The notes: generated by a model from the letters alone, not told the origin. Shown: positions 23,423-32,828, counted from the first letter of the stretch. The stretch is DNA of 64,000 bases from UMGS1766 sp963597355 (GCA_963597355.1 CAVBPR010000004.1:29422-93421); one strand, 5' to 3'. Translations and numbers: made by a program.

Positions 23423-24502
23423 ATGGACATCGAAGAAATTAAGTCCTTGCGGAAGCAGTTGCATAACTGCCCCAGATTATCCGGATCGGAAGAAGATACG
23501 ATTGCACTGCTGGAGCAATTCCTGCGGGCGCATACCACATTGGATGTATATAATCTGGGCAATCGAATGGTTGCATATTACCGGGGAAAGCCGGGAACGG
23601 AAACGGTTGCATTTCGCGGCGACATCGATGCGATTCCCGGTGAAAAAGGAGCCTACCATGGCTGTGGACATGACGGGCACAGCGCAATTCTGGCGGGGCT
23701 TGGTTTGTGGCTGGAGGAACAGAAACCGGATCAAAATGTGCTGTTATTGTTCCAGAACAGCGAGGAAACCGGCGAAGGCGCAAAACCATTGAGAGATTTG
23801 GTGTTCCCCCGGGTAAAAATCGACCGGATTTACGGATTGCATAATTTGCCGGGATGGCCGGAGGGGACAATCCTCAGCCGAACGGGAACGTTTGCCTGTG
23901 CATCCCGCGGATTTATTGCCGAGGTAACCGGAAGTCAGGCTCATGCGGCTTATCCGGAACAGGGGAAAAATCCGGCGCAGATATTAAGCCGCGCAGTGCT
24001 GGAATTACCGAAGATGCAGAAGCAAGCAAAAGACCCGGAATTTGACGGATTGCTGCTGTCCACGGTGGTGGCATTGGAAGTAGGCAGTGAAAACTTTGGC
24101 GTGTCAGCCGGAATCGGGAGACTGTGTTTGACCTTGCGCTCCACGGATCTGAGTGTATTGGAGCGGTTTGAAGCGGTGTTGCGGCACTGGCTGGAGCGGG
24201 AGTGCGCAGAGGAAGGCATGCAGGTGCGATTTGAACTCCGGGATGCATTTCCGGATACCGTCAGCGATTCGGCACTCCATGAGGACGCATTGCAGCGCTG
24301 GGAAAAAGCGGGACTGCACCGACAGACGCTGTTGGAACCAATGCGCTGGAGCGAAGATTTTGGCTGGTATCTGAAAGAAAGACCGGGAGTGTTTTTCGGC
24401 ATTGGTGCAGGAGAGTATTGGTCGGGACTGCATACACCGGAGTATGAATTTAACGATCGGATTTTAGAGCCGGCAATTGCCGCATTTGCAGCATTGATCT
24501 AA
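23423..24502 (+). CDS. M20 family amidohydrolase (N-acyl-amino-acid hydrolase type)
   Basis: A 359-residue zinc or manganese peptidase-family amidohydrolase. Metal ligands and catalytic residues are visible in YHGCGHDGHSAI, NSEETGEGAKP, YGLHNLPGWPEGTI and GLHTPEYEFND, the pattern of indole-acetyl-amino-acid, hippurate and N-acyl amino acid hydrolases. The dimerisation domain lies between about residues 165 and 275. The substrate cannot be fixed from sequence. ATG 23423 has AAAGAAAGG about 11 nt upstream. It has its own promoter and terminator, so it stands alone. Confidence 0.9.
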   Translation: MDIEEIKSLRKQLHNCPRLSGSEEDTIALLEQFLRAHTTLDVYNLGNRMVAYYRGKPGTETVAFRGDIDAIPGEKGAYHGCGHDGHSAILAGLGLWLEEQKPDQNVLLLFQNSEETGEGAKPLRDLVFPRVKIDRIYGLHNLPGWPEGTILSRTGTFACASRGFIAEVTGSQAHAAYPEQGKNPAQILSRAVLELPKMQKQAKDPEFDGLLLSTVVALEVGSENFGVSAGIGRLCLTLRSTDLSVLERFEAVLRHWLERECAEEGMQVRFELRDAFPDTVSDSALHEDALQRWEKAGLHRQTLLEPMRWSEDFGWYLKERPGVFFGIGAGEYWSGLHTPEYEFNDRILEPAIAAFAALI

Positions 24503-24541
24503 ATCAAACTCGCCAGTTCGAATGATGTTTAACCGACTTAT

Positions 24542-24582
24542 GTGCCATCAGGCGTAAGCTTGATGGCACGTTCTCTTTTTTT
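24542..24582 (+). terminator. Intrinsic terminator after the amidohydrolase gene
   Basis: A 9-bp stem, GTGCCATCA (24542-24550) with 24561-24569, followed by GTTCTCTTTTTTT. Confidence 0.88.
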
Positions 24583-24591
24583 GCCGGATAT

Positions 24592-24623
24592 TTGACAACT
24601 CTGACACAACTTTGTGATACAAT
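24592..24623 (+). promoter_or_regulatory. Candidate promoter of the two-component operon
   Basis: TTGACA (24592-24597) and TACAAT (24618-24623) are separated by 20 nt, longer than optimal. The repeated TTGACAACTC/TGACACAAC at 24592-24610 could be a regulator site overlapping the promoter. Confidence 0.4.
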
Positions 24624-24672
24624 GAGCACATCCAAAAGCACCTATTCTGGGATATAAGAGGGGACAGCAGTC

Positions 24673-25350
24673 ATGCTTCAGATTCTGATTGTAGAGGACG
24701 ATCACTCCATTTCAAACCTTATCCGCTCGACACTTCAAAGCGAAGGTTATGCCTGTACCTGTGCGCTGGACGGCAAGATCGGTGCGGATCTGATGGACAG
24801 CAGTCATTTTGACCTGATTTTGCTGGATCTCATGCTGCCGGAAATCAGCGGTTACGATCTCTTAGAGTATATTCGCCCAACCGGAACGCCGGTGATCATT
24901 ATCTCAGCCATGGGGCAGGTGCAGGACCGCATACGCGGTCTGCGCATGGGGGCGGATGATTATCTGGTGAAGCCGTTTCAAGTGGGGGAGCTGGTGGCAC
25001 GCGTCGAATCTGTCCTGCGCCGTACCGGTCGAGCGAAACGAACCTTGCATTTGGGAGATGTTTCGGTGGATCTGGAGGCGCGCCGGGTGAAAAAAGCGGG
25101 GCAGGAGATTGATCTTACCGTGAAGGAATTTGATCTGTTGGCAACGCTGATCCAGCATCGCAACGTTGCCTTAACGCGGTGCTATCTCTATGAAACGGTG
25201 TGGGGCGAGGAATACATGGGGGAAACCCGAACGTTGGATTCCCACATTCAGCGCCTGCGCAAAAAGCTGGACTGGAACGATGTGATCCAGACCGTGTTCC
25301 GCATTGGCTATCGTTTGTGTGCACCGAGAGAGGAAAGCGGAGGGTTATGA
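24673..25350 (+). CDS. OmpR/PhoB-family response regulator
   Basis: A 225-residue two-component response regulator. The receiver domain (1-118) has acidic residues EDD (8-10), the phospho-acceptor Asp52 in LILLDLMLP and Lys in LVKPFQ. The winged-helix DNA-binding domain (about 128-222) carries LTVKEFDLLATLIQH and TLDSHIQRLRKKLD. ATG 24673 follows GAGGGGA. The stop overlaps the kinase start by 4 nt (ATGA), so they are translationally coupled. The stimulus is unknown. Confidence 0.95.
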   Translation: MLQILIVEDDHSISNLIRSTLQSEGYACTCALDGKIGADLMDSSHFDLILLDLMLPEISGYDLLEYIRPTGTPVIIISAMGQVQDRIRGLRMGADDYLVKPFQVGELVARVESVLRRTGRAKRTLHLGDVSVDLEARRVKKAGQEIDLTVKEFDLLATLIQHRNVALTRCYLYETVWGEEYMGETRTLDSHIQRLRKKLDWNDVIQTVFRIGYRLCAPREESGGL

Positions 25351-26777
25351 AGTTTTTTTCAAAGCTGTTTCTCTGTGCCGTTCTGGTTCTCACGGTGGCC
25401 CTGGCCAGCGCAGAATATTATACTATTTCCTCCAGTCTGGATAATGCAGTGGAACATCAGGTGGAAAACGGCTTGCAGCAGCACCAGCTGGTAAAATATG
25501 CACTACAGTCCGCCATGATTACGGCTGGACGCAGCGAGACGATAGAGGACAGCACCCTTTCTGCGCTGGCACAGCAAACGGCGGAAGCGATGGGCGTCCG
25601 TCTGCTTTTAGCATCCTCTGAAGGAGATAGCCTGTACGCCAACATGGATTCTGCTGTGACAGAAGCGGATTTGGCGGAAATGAATCCATCCGATGGAAGC
25701 ATCTCCTATAAAATCCGAGAAGTTTCCTCTTCCTCTGGCACGGAGCAGATTCTTTTTTTGACCAGCAGTTTTTCGCAAAATGGCTTTAGCCTGGAATTAA
25801 CAACGCAGCAGGACATCACCAGCGTTTTTTCCGAGACGGAAAGTTTGCAGCGGCGCTGTCAGGTTGTCTTTTTGCTGGCTGCATTCATCGCCTCCCTGCT
25901 GATGCTGTTGCTTTCCTGTCTGCTGACGCGGCCAATTAAACGGTTGGAGGAAGCCAGCCGCGCCTTTGCAGAGGGAGATTACACCAAGCGACTGACCACC
26001 CGTTCCCGAGATGAACTGGGTGACCTGACCCGCACCTATAATCAGATGGCGGACACCATCGAAAGCAAAATTGAAGCATTGGAACTGGCGGTACAGCAGC
26101 GGGAAGACTTTGTGGCAAATTTTGCCCATGAGTTGAAAACGCCTATGACCAGCATCATCGGTTATGCCGATACATTGTATCAGCGCCAACTGTCTCCGGC
26201 ACAGGTGCATGAAGCGGCAGGTTATATTGTAAACGAAGGGATGCGTCTGGAAGCGCTTTCCTTTAAGCTTTTGGAACTGATTACGTTGAATCGGCAGGAT
26301 TTCCTGTTAGAAGAAATAGAACTGAGTGAATTCCTTCAAGATGTAAAAGAAAGCATTTACCCTTCGGCGCAAAAGCGTGGAGTTCGATTGGAAGTTCACT
26401 GTGTGTCCGGCTATGCCCGCATGGAATATGATCTGTTTAAGACTTTACTGCTGAATCTGCTGGACAACGCATTAAAATCCGGCGGAAGCTGCGTAAAACT
26501 GGAGGGATGGACGGAAGGAAAACGCTACCATATTGCGGTGACGGACAATGGGCGGGGGATTCCGGAGGATCAACTGCAGCGGATCACCGAGGCGTTTTAC
26601 ATGGTGGACAAATCCCGCTCCCGCAAAGAGCATGGTGCCGGCCTCGGCCTTGCACTGAGTGCTAAAATTGCCGCCATTCACGGCACATCGCTGAATTACA
26701 CCAGTACAGAAGGAAAAGGCACATCGGTAGAAGTGACCTTGACTCTTTGTCAGGAAGCAGATACAGAGGAGGGGTAA
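25347..26777 (+). CDS. Membrane sensor histidine kinase
   Basis: A 476-residue sensor kinase. TM1 is at about residues 5-25. An extracytoplasmic sensor domain (~26-170) follows, then TM2 (~172-197), a HAMP linker (RPIKRLEEASRAFAEGDY...), HisKA with phospho-acceptor His261 in FAHELKTPMTSIIGY, and HATPase_c with N-box NLLDNALKSGG, DNGRGIP and GAGLGLALSAKIA. It phosphorylates the upstream regulator. The next gene, starting 4 nt after its stop, encodes an unrelated membrane-anchored protein that may be a target or accessory factor. Confidence 0.95.
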   Translation: MKFFSKLFLCAVLVLTVALASAEYYTISSSLDNAVEHQVENGLQQHQLVKYALQSAMITAGRSETIEDSTLSALAQQTAEAMGVRLLLASSEGDSLYANMDSAVTEADLAEMNPSDGSISYKIREVSSSSGTEQILFLTSSFSQNGFSLELTTQQDITSVFSETESLQRRCQVVFLLAAFIASLLMLLLSCLLTRPIKRLEEASRAFAEGDYTKRLTTRSRDELGDLTRTYNQMADTIESKIEALELAVQQREDFVANFAHELKTPMTSIIGYADTLYQRQLSPAQVHEAAGYIVNEGMRLEALSFKLLELITLNRQDFLLEEIELSEFLQDVKESIYPSAQKRGVRLEVHCVSGYARMEYDLFKTLLLNLLDNALKSGGSCVKLEGWTEGKRYHIAVTDNGRGIPEDQLQRITEAFYMVDKSRSRKEHGAGLGLALSAKIAAIHGTSLNYTSTEGKGTSVEVTLTLCQEADTEEG

Positions 26778-26780
26778 TTT

Positions 26781-27680
26781 ATGGGAAAACGGGAACAGTT
26801 ACAGCCACAGCTACAGCATGAGTCGAACGCCCATCCCCCGATGCACCGGCTTTCTGCCGCAGTAACCATTGTTCTGGCGGCCGCTCTGTTTGCCTTCGGT
26901 GCTGTTCTGCCCAATTGGCTGCTCCATCGCCGTTCGGCCAAATATTTCAGCACCACGGCGCAGGTCTCAATTTCCGACATTCATCCCTATGGAGATCAAT
27001 ACGAATCCATGAAGCAGTCACTGCAGAACACGATCCGGTATAGAAGCACAATGAGCGGTCAGGAGTGGTCCGTTGGACCCGACGGGAATGATATAGTAGA
27101 CAACATTAATGAAGAAAGTGATGAAGAAAGTAATCTTATCCTTGCGGATTCACTTTCCAGCTTTGATCATTTCCTGACCGTATGGAACACAGCCCTTGGG
27201 GAAGAAGGCTATGGGGTCGTCGGTCTGGAGATGCTGGGGTATGATAATACCGTGCTCCTATCCAGTCAGGATAATGCACAGCCGGATGCCCTGATGATCA
27301 ATGCCACGGATTACAGCAGTGGCAACTCAATGCTTGCAAGTTCTGAATTGCTGCTGAATTGTTCCACCGGAGCACCGGTTTACATGCATCTGGTCCTCTT
27401 TTCCTGGGACGATCCTACTCTGGAAACCCTCTGGACCTGCCTGCTGTCTGCCTATCGAGATCAGCTTGGCATACAATTTACAGAAGTTTCTTCAACGGAT
27501 GCCGGGGCAGTAAAGGGCGATGCGGAGACGAGCAATGTGGAGGAAAAACAATTTTCTGCCCTGAGTGCAGATCAGGTGTTTCGCTTGGATGCCTTCCTTC
27601 AAATGGAGAGCAGTCTGTTGAATACGGATGACGATGGCGTGACCTATCAAATTCAGGTCGAACTTACCGCCGAAGAATAA
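26781..27680 (+). CDS. Membrane-anchored protein of unknown function in the two-component operon
   Basis: A 299-residue protein that I do not recognise. It has a polar, Gln/His-rich cytoplasmic N-terminus (1-23), one transmembrane helix (about 24-45, SAAVTIVLAAALFAFGAVL) and a large, acidic, Ser/Asp-rich extracytoplasmic domain (~46-299) with no Cys lipobox. The distance to the kinase stop is 3 nt and an AGGAGGGG SD overlaps the kinase end, so it belongs to the same operon. It may modulate the sensor or be its output. A 15-bp hairpin starts at its stop codon. Confidence 0.65.
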   Translation: MGKREQLQPQLQHESNAHPPMHRLSAAVTIVLAAALFAFGAVLPNWLLHRRSAKYFSTTAQVSISDIHPYGDQYESMKQSLQNTIRYRSTMSGQEWSVGPDGNDIVDNINEESDEESNLILADSLSSFDHFLTVWNTALGEEGYGVVGLEMLGYDNTVLLSSQDNAQPDALMINATDYSSGNSMLASSELLLNCSTGAPVYMHLVLFSWDDPTLETLWTCLLSAYRDQLGIQFTEVSSTDAGAVKGDAETSNVEEKQFSALSADQVFRLDAFLQMESSLLNTDDDGVTYQIQVELTAEE

Positions 27681-27728
27681 CAGCACTGCGCTGTGGACAA
27701 AACAGGTCTGCAGCGCAGTGCTGTTATA
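27679..27728 (+). terminator. Strong hairpin ending the two-component operon
   Basis: A 15-bp perfect stem, AACAGCACTGCGCTG (27679-27693) with 27711-27725. The following tract is short (TTATAAT), so termination may be incomplete. The stretch to 28029 is AT-rich; apart from the palindrome and promoter listed next, I see no gene in it. Confidence 0.65.
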
Positions 27729-27895
27729 ATATGCACTCAGTAATAGCATTATAACCAAAACGCGATATAATTAGCATGTAAAAAATAGATATGTTAACTA
27801 AAATGATGTTCTTTTTCCTTCGGATATGTTTTGCTTTTTGCCCTTTTTTTGTAAAACAGTCCCCCTTCTTTCCTTTTGGGTTATCATATCGGATT

Positions 27896-27914
27896 TGTAA
27901 AGCGGCATTTTACA
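27896..27914 (+). promoter_or_regulatory. Inverted repeat upstream of sugar ABC operon (candidate operator)
   Basis: TGTAAA and TTTACA flank a 7-nt centre (GCGGCAT), about 45 bp upstream of the -35 of the promoter at 27957-27985. It resembles LacI-family or activator sites but does not match a CcpA cre consensus well. Confidence 0.35.
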
Positions 27915-27956
27915 CAATAATCAGCTATATTTTCGACTTGCAAATGTATAAAATGC

Positions 27957-27985
27957 TTGATTTTTTATTTTTTAGCGCATATAAT
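27957..27985 (+). promoter_or_regulatory. Promoter of the sugar ABC transporter operon
   Basis: TTGATT (27957-27962), a 17-nt spacer and TATAAT (27980-27985). Confidence 0.75.
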
Positions 27986-28053
27986 ATGGCTAATCAAACA
28001 AAAAGTTTGAGAAAGAGTAAGGGATTTATGTGAAAGATAGGGGGTGCTTGAGC

Positions 28054-29607
28054 TTGAGTAAAGGCGATACATTCATCGAGCTCAAAGAAATTGTCAAGCT
28101 GTTCCCCGGCGTACGGGCACTGGACGGTGTCTCTTTCGACATCCGAGAGGGCGAGGTTCATTCCCTGTGCGGCGAAAACGGTGCCGGCAAATCCACACTG
28201 ATTAAAGTCATGACCGGTGTTCACGCCCGCGATGGCGGCGACTATTTGATCGACGGAAAATCAGTGAACTTCAGCTCTACTACAGAAGGCATTGCGGCCG
28301 GAGTATCCTGCGTTTATCAGGAACTTTCCATCGCACCGCAGTTGGACGTGGCTCAGAACCTGTTCATCGGCAACCTGCCCATGAAGGGAAAATTGATCGA
28401 TCACAAAACTCTGTATACCAAAACAGAGGAGATCCTCAATGAATTGGATATGCACATCTCGCCCAAGACCATTGCAGGTGACCTGTCCGTGGGTCAGCAG
28501 CAGATGATTGAAATTGGCCGCGCACTCACCCGCAATGCCCGTTTGATCATCATGGACGAGCCTACTTCCTCTCTGTCAGAGCAGGAAACCGAAACTCTGT
28601 TTAATGTGATCCGCAAGCTGGTGGATCGAAACATTGCCATTATCTACATCAGCCATAAGTTGGATGAGGTCATGTTCCTCTCCGATCGCATTACGGTAAT
28701 CCGGGACGGAAAAAATATTATCAGCAAGGACAAGACTGACTTTACTCAGGATGAGCTGATTGCCAACATGATCGGCCGTCCGCTGGAAAACCTGTATCTG
28801 AAGGAAACAGCGGAGATTACCACCCCCATGCTGGAGGTGAAAAACCTTACGCGGAAGGGTGTATTCGAGGATGTCTCCTTCACCGTCCGTAAGGGCGAAG
28901 TGGTTGGCTTTTTTGGTCTGGTGGGTGCCGGCCGCAGCGAGATCATGCGTGCGGTATTCGGCGTTGATAAATACGACTCCGGTGAGGTCATTCTGGATGG
29001 CACAAAACTGAAAGGCGGCAGCCCCTCAGCGGCCATCGAAGGCGGCATCGGATTCTGTACCGAGGACCGTAAGAAAGAGGGCCTTGCCCTTCGATTGTCG
29101 ATTCTGCTGAACATGACGCTGGTTCGGTTGCCTCACCTGGCTCGCCTGGGGATTATCAATCGCGGCGAGCAGCGCAAGGCGGCAGACCAGTATATGAAAT
29201 CCATCTCCATCAAAGCCCCGTCGGTCAATCAGCTGGTAGGCAACCTGTCCGGCGGCAACCAGCAGAAAGTGGTTGTGGCAAAGTGGCTGATGATGAATCC
29301 TAAAGTTCTCATCGTGGACGAACCGACCCGCGGTATTGACGTGGGCTCCAAGTCTGAAATCTACGGTCTTCTCTCCGACCTGGCCAAGCAGGGCATGGCC
29401 ATCATTGTTGTCTCCTCCGAAATCGAGGAAGTTATGGGCGTGTGCGACAGCATCGTTACCATCTTTGAAGGGAAAAAGACGGCACAGCTGGACATTACGC
29501 CGGAACTGACCCGAGAGCAAGTGCTGGCCTGCGCTCTGGGAGGAAACTTCCATGCAGACTTCCACGAGGAGCTGGAGGCAAAGAAGGAGGCGGAAGAGAA
29601 TGAGTGA
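28054..29607 (+). CDS. Sugar ABC transporter ATP-binding protein (double ATPase, MglA/RbsA type)
   Basis: A 517-residue fused double ATPase that energises monosaccharide uptake. Domain 1 has Walker A GENGAGKST, signature LSVGQQQ and Walker B LIIMDEP. Domain 2 has a degenerate Walker A (GLVGAGRSE), signature LSGGNQQK and LIVDEPTRG. The degenerate second site is normal for this family. The start is uncertain: TTG 28054 has AGGGGG 9 nt upstream and places the protein at SKGDTFIEL, while GTG 28030 with AAGGG would add 8 residues. First gene of a four-gene operon; its stop overlaps the next start. Confidence 0.92.
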   Translation: MSKGDTFIELKEIVKLFPGVRALDGVSFDIREGEVHSLCGENGAGKSTLIKVMTGVHARDGGDYLIDGKSVNFSSTTEGIAAGVSCVYQELSIAPQLDVAQNLFIGNLPMKGKLIDHKTLYTKTEEILNELDMHISPKTIAGDLSVGQQQMIEIGRALTRNARLIIMDEPTSSLSEQETETLFNVIRKLVDRNIAIIYISHKLDEVMFLSDRITVIRDGKNIISKDKTDFTQDELIANMIGRPLENLYLKETAEITTPMLEVKNLTRKGVFEDVSFTVRKGEVVGFFGLVGAGRSEIMRAVFGVDKYDSGEVILDGTKLKGGSPSAAIEGGIGFCTEDRKKEGLALRLSILLNMTLVRLPHLARLGIINRGEQRKAADQYMKSISIKAPSVNQLVGNLSGGNQQKVVVAKWLMMNPKVLIVDEPTRGIDVGSKSEIYGLLSDLAKQGMAIIVVSSEIEEVMGVCDSIVTIFEGKKTAQLDITPELTREQVLACALGGNFHADFHEELEAKKEAEENE

Positions 29608-30634
29608 GAAGAAAACCGCCGCCAAGAAAGGTGGCTTCTCCTACTACTGGTCAAAATTTCAAGCGCTGAATGGCAGCTCAGTCTTTTTGGCTATGCTTGC
29701 AGCTCTGGTCATCTTTGAGATCATCCTGCAGGCGACCAATGGCGGAGGCGGAGGGTTAATCTTTATCACTCCTGCCAACCTGATGATGATCTTCCGTCAG
29801 ATGGTTTACACCGGAATCATCGCCTTTGGCTTGACGCTGGTCATGCTGACGGGAAACATCGACCTTTCTGTGGGCAATATGCTCACCTTCACCTGCTGCG
29901 TGGCGGCATCCATCATGATGAAAACCAACAACGCAGCTCTGACGGTTCTAATCACGCTGGGCGTTGGCGCTCTGTGCGGCCTGGTCAACGGTGTTCTGGT
30001 CAGCTATGTAAAGCTGAACAGTTTTATCACCACGCTGGGCACCAGCTCGATTTACAGTGCTCTGGCAATTCTGGTCTCTGCTGGTACGGTTCTGGTTATT
30101 CCGGACAACTGCTCCCCCGCATTCCGTGCACTGGGCAAGGCTTCCGTTGGCCCGATCAGCATTCTGATTATCTGGTTCGTGGCAGTGGCTGTAATTCTCG
30201 GCCTGATCCTGAGCCGCACGGTTTATGGGCAGCAGATTTACGCCATCGGCGCAAATCCCATTGCCGCCCGATTCTCCGGCATTCGCCATAAGCGCAACAT
30301 TACCATTGCCTATATCATCACCGGCCTTTGCGTTGGTCTGGCAGCAGTTGTGACCATGGCCAACTCCCTCAGCTCCAATCCGCAGTCCGCTTCCGGAGCA
30401 GAAATGCAGATCATCCTCTGCGTGGTGCTGGGCGGCTGCGCCGTACAAGGCGGTAAGGGTTCTGTCTGGGGCACAATTATCGGTGTGCTGTTCTATGGTG
30501 TTCTGTCTGCTGGTTTCACCAGCCTGCATATGTCCCAGTATCTCCAGTGGGTCGTCATGGGCGCAATCATGCTGTTCGCTCTGTCGCTGGATGTTCTGAG
30601 AGGGAAGGGGGTCAAACTGTGGAAGAAAAAGTAA
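29600..30634 (+). CDS. Sugar ABC transporter permease 1 (RbsC/XylH family)
   Basis: A 344-residue inner-membrane permease with about ten hydrophobic segments. The family signatures are GLTLVMLTGNIDLSVGNMLT, VKLNSFITTLGTSSIY and VVLGGCAVQGGKGSVWGTIIGV. It pairs with the second permease (30619-31623) and the double ATPase. ATG 29600 follows AAGGAGG (9 nt) and overlaps the ATPase stop by 8 nt, so it is coupled. The cytoplasmic N-terminus is Lys-rich (MSEKKTAAKKGG). Confidence 0.93.
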   Translation: MSEKKTAAKKGGFSYYWSKFQALNGSSVFLAMLAALVIFEIILQATNGGGGGLIFITPANLMMIFRQMVYTGIIAFGLTLVMLTGNIDLSVGNMLTFTCCVAASIMMKTNNAALTVLITLGVGALCGLVNGVLVSYVKLNSFITTLGTSSIYSALAILVSAGTVLVIPDNCSPAFRALGKASVGPISILIIWFVAVAVILGLILSRTVYGQQIYAIGANPIAARFSGIRHKRNITIAYIITGLCVGLAAVVTMANSLSSNPQSASGAEMQIILCVVLGGCAVQGGKGSVWGTIIGVLFYGVLSAGFTSLHMSQYLQWVVMGAIMLFALSLDVLRGKGVKLWKKK

Positions 30635-31623
30635 TGACCGCCAAGGCGGAACAGAAAAGCCGCATGATCCGTCTGTTTAAGGACAACAACTCCGTTCTCA
30701 TTCTGGTCATCATGTTGTTTGCGGCCTTCATCGCCGTAGACGGATACGGTTCTGGTTTTTATAATGTCATCAAGTATACTGCCATGTATGGCCCGGTTTG
30801 CCTTGGCTTGGCGCTGGTGATGATCACCGGCAACATTGACCTGTCGGCAGGCTTCCAGGCAGGTCTGGCCGGTGTGACCTCGGTGATCTGCTTTAATGCG
30901 GTGTACAACGCAACCGGGAACTCCGTCCTCTCGCTTGTGATTTCCATTGTAGGCTGTCTGATCACCGGCATTATTACCGGCATCATTAACGGCTTTTTCG
31001 TGGCAAAGATCGGCGTGTCTTCCCTGATTGCAACCATTGCATCGAACTACGCCTATCAGGGCATTGTGTTCTACTTTGCTCAGAAATCCTTTGCTCCGGC
31101 CGATGCGGACATTGTAAAGACCATCGCCGGCACAAAGCTCCTTGGTCAGAAGTGGTTCAGCCCGGCTGTGATTATCTTCGCTGTAATTGTCGCCCTCGTA
31201 TTCTTCTGGATGCGGAAAACGAAGTCCGGCAACAACCTCTACATCGTTGGTGATAACGCAGAAGCAGCTGCCTATGCAGGCATCAGCGTGCAAAAGACCG
31301 TTTGGATCACCTACATTCTCTGCGGTTTGCTGTCGGCGATCTGCGGATTCATCATGGTGTCCAGTGCAGGTTACGCAATCTACACCCAGGGCAACAGCCT
31401 TGCAACGCTGACCATCAGCTGCTGCGTCATCGGCGGCATCAAGATGTCCGGCGGTAAGGGCACTGCGATCCATGTTCTGCTGGGTGTTCTGATCATGCGG
31501 GTCATCTCCCAGATGATGACGGCGCTGTTCCTGCCCCAGGCCTGGGTTAACATGATCACCGGCGCTTTACTGATTGCCGTTTTGATCATCGACCGCTTCA
31601 CCAGCAACAAAGAAGCAGAATAA
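30619..31623 (+). CDS. Sugar ABC transporter permease 2 (RbsC/XylH family)
   Basis: A 334-residue permease homologous to the first, with GLALVMITGNIDLSAGFQAG, FVAKIGVSSLIATIASNY and SCCVIGGIKMSGGKGTAIHVL. Having two different permeases suggests a heterodimeric channel. The start is taken as GTG 30619, which has AAGGGGGT about 7 nt upstream and overlaps the first permease's end by 16 nt. ATG 30634, at the overlapping stop codon, is the alternative. Substrate not identifiable from sequence. Confidence 0.92.
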   Translation: MEEKVMTAKAEQKSRMIRLFKDNNSVLILVIMLFAAFIAVDGYGSGFYNVIKYTAMYGPVCLGLALVMITGNIDLSAGFQAGLAGVTSVICFNAVYNATGNSVLSLVISIVGCLITGIITGIINGFFVAKIGVSSLIATIASNYAYQGIVFYFAQKSFAPADADIVKTIAGTKLLGQKWFSPAVIIFAVIVALVFFWMRKTKSGNNLYIVGDNAEAAAYAGISVQKTVWITYILCGLLSAICGFIMVSSAGYAIYTQGNSLATLTISCCVIGGIKMSGGKGTAIHVLLGVLIMRVISQMMTALFLPQAWVNMITGALLIAVLIIDRFTSNKEAE

Positions 31624-31707
31624 TCTTTCCCCCGTTGTCCAGTTGTAATGATGCTCCGCAAATTGGCGGATATCATAAAGGCACAGAATGAAAGGAAGGA
31701 AAACAAA

Positions 31708-32805
31708 ATGAAAAAGCTTAGCAAGATCATGGCTCTCGTTCTCGCACTGGTTATGTCCCTCGCCCTGGTTTCCTGCGGCGGCTCCTCCGGCGGCACGGCA
31801 TCCGGCGGTGGTGATGCCTCCAAGTCCTCTGCGGATGCCTCCTCCTCTTCGGATAGCGGTCAGAGCGGCGCATCGGGTGCCTCTGGCGCACAGGATGGCT
31901 GCAACGTTGATTTGAGCGGCGTTGACCTGTCCGGCAAGACCCTGGGTTACGTCACCATCACCTCCACGGCTCCCTGGGGCGGCCGCGTAGGCACAGAGTT
32001 TGAGCGGATGGCAAAGGAAGCCGGCGCGAATGTTAAGACATTGGATGCCAACACCAACGCAGACGATGTTATCACCTTCTGCCGCCAGATGATCGACGCT
32101 GGCGTAGACGGTCTGGCTGTTTTCGGCGGTGACCCCACCGGCATGGTGGACATTGCCAAGGAGTGCAGCGAAGCTGGTATTCCGCTGTTCCTGTGCGGTC
32201 TTGACGTGGCAGAAGCCGGTCGCGAGTATGCTACCGCCTGCATCGGCCCGGATCAGGAGCAGGCCTTTGTGGACATCGCAAAGAAGATCATTGAAGACAA
32301 CGGCACAACCGACGAACTGAACGTGGTTCAGATTTCCGGCGTTCCCTTCCTGATGGACTATCAGCTGCGTGAGGCTGGCTTCAGCAAGCAGATGGCCACC
32401 GCTTCCAACTACAATCTGTATGAGCCTGACTATGCATTCTCCAGCCGTACCGATGCAAAGGCCTTCATGGAGCAGCATATCCAGGCCGATGGCGACAAGA
32501 TCAACATCGTTATGGGTTATGACGATGACCTGACCATGGGCGCTGTTGACGCCATCAAGGAAGCGAACATGACCGACAAGGTTAAGGTTTACTCCTTCAC
32601 CGGCCAGAATGACGCAATCCAGGCCGTTAAGGACGGCAAGATGGAACTGACCGTTATGAACCGTGCAGACGACATCGCCGCTGAGACCTGCGTGGCCATG
32701 AATGAGTACTTCACCACCGGCTCCACCGAGTATTATCATTACACCGATCTGATCTACATCACCGCTGACAATGTGGATCAGTACCTCGGCAAGGGTGAGT
32801 TCTGA
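31708..32805 (+). CDS. Sugar-binding lipoprotein of the ABC importer
   Basis: A 365-residue extracytoplasmic solute-binding protein of the RbsB/Peripla_BP_4 type. The signal peptide (1-22) ends in the lipobox LVSC with lipidated Cys23. A long Gly/Ser/Ala-rich linker (24-70) follows, then the two-lobed domain from about LSGKTLGYVTITSTAP. Residues such as FGGDPTGMVDIAKE and YDDDLTMGAVDAIKE are typical of sugar binders. Its position last in the operon, 84 bp after permease 2 with AAAGGAAGG, is unusual but not rare; a terminator follows at 32829-32862. Confidence 0.92.
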   Translation: MKKLSKIMALVLALVMSLALVSCGGSSGGTASGGGDASKSSADASSSSDSGQSGASGASGAQDGCNVDLSGVDLSGKTLGYVTITSTAPWGGRVGTEFERMAKEAGANVKTLDANTNADDVITFCRQMIDAGVDGLAVFGGDPTGMVDIAKECSEAGIPLFLCGLDVAEAGREYATACIGPDQEQAFVDIAKKIIEDNGTTDELNVVQISGVPFLMDYQLREAGFSKQMATASNYNLYEPDYAFSSRTDAKAFMEQHIQADGDKINIVMGYDDDLTMGAVDAIKEANMTDKVKVYSFTGQNDAIQAVKDGKMELTVMNRADDIAAETCVAMNEYFTTGSTEYYHYTDLIYITADNVDQYLGKGEF

Positions 32806-32828
32806 TTTTCTCACATCCGTTTCCATCC

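Noticed and set aside
27896..27914. CcpA cre site before the sugar ABC operon
   Set aside because: The repeat has a 7-nt centre and lacks the central CG arrangement of a good cre; listed instead as an unassigned operator.
27791..28033. 80-codon open frame before the sugar ABC operon
   Set aside because: AT-rich, Phe-rich, no SD, overlaps the promoter; taken as non-coding.
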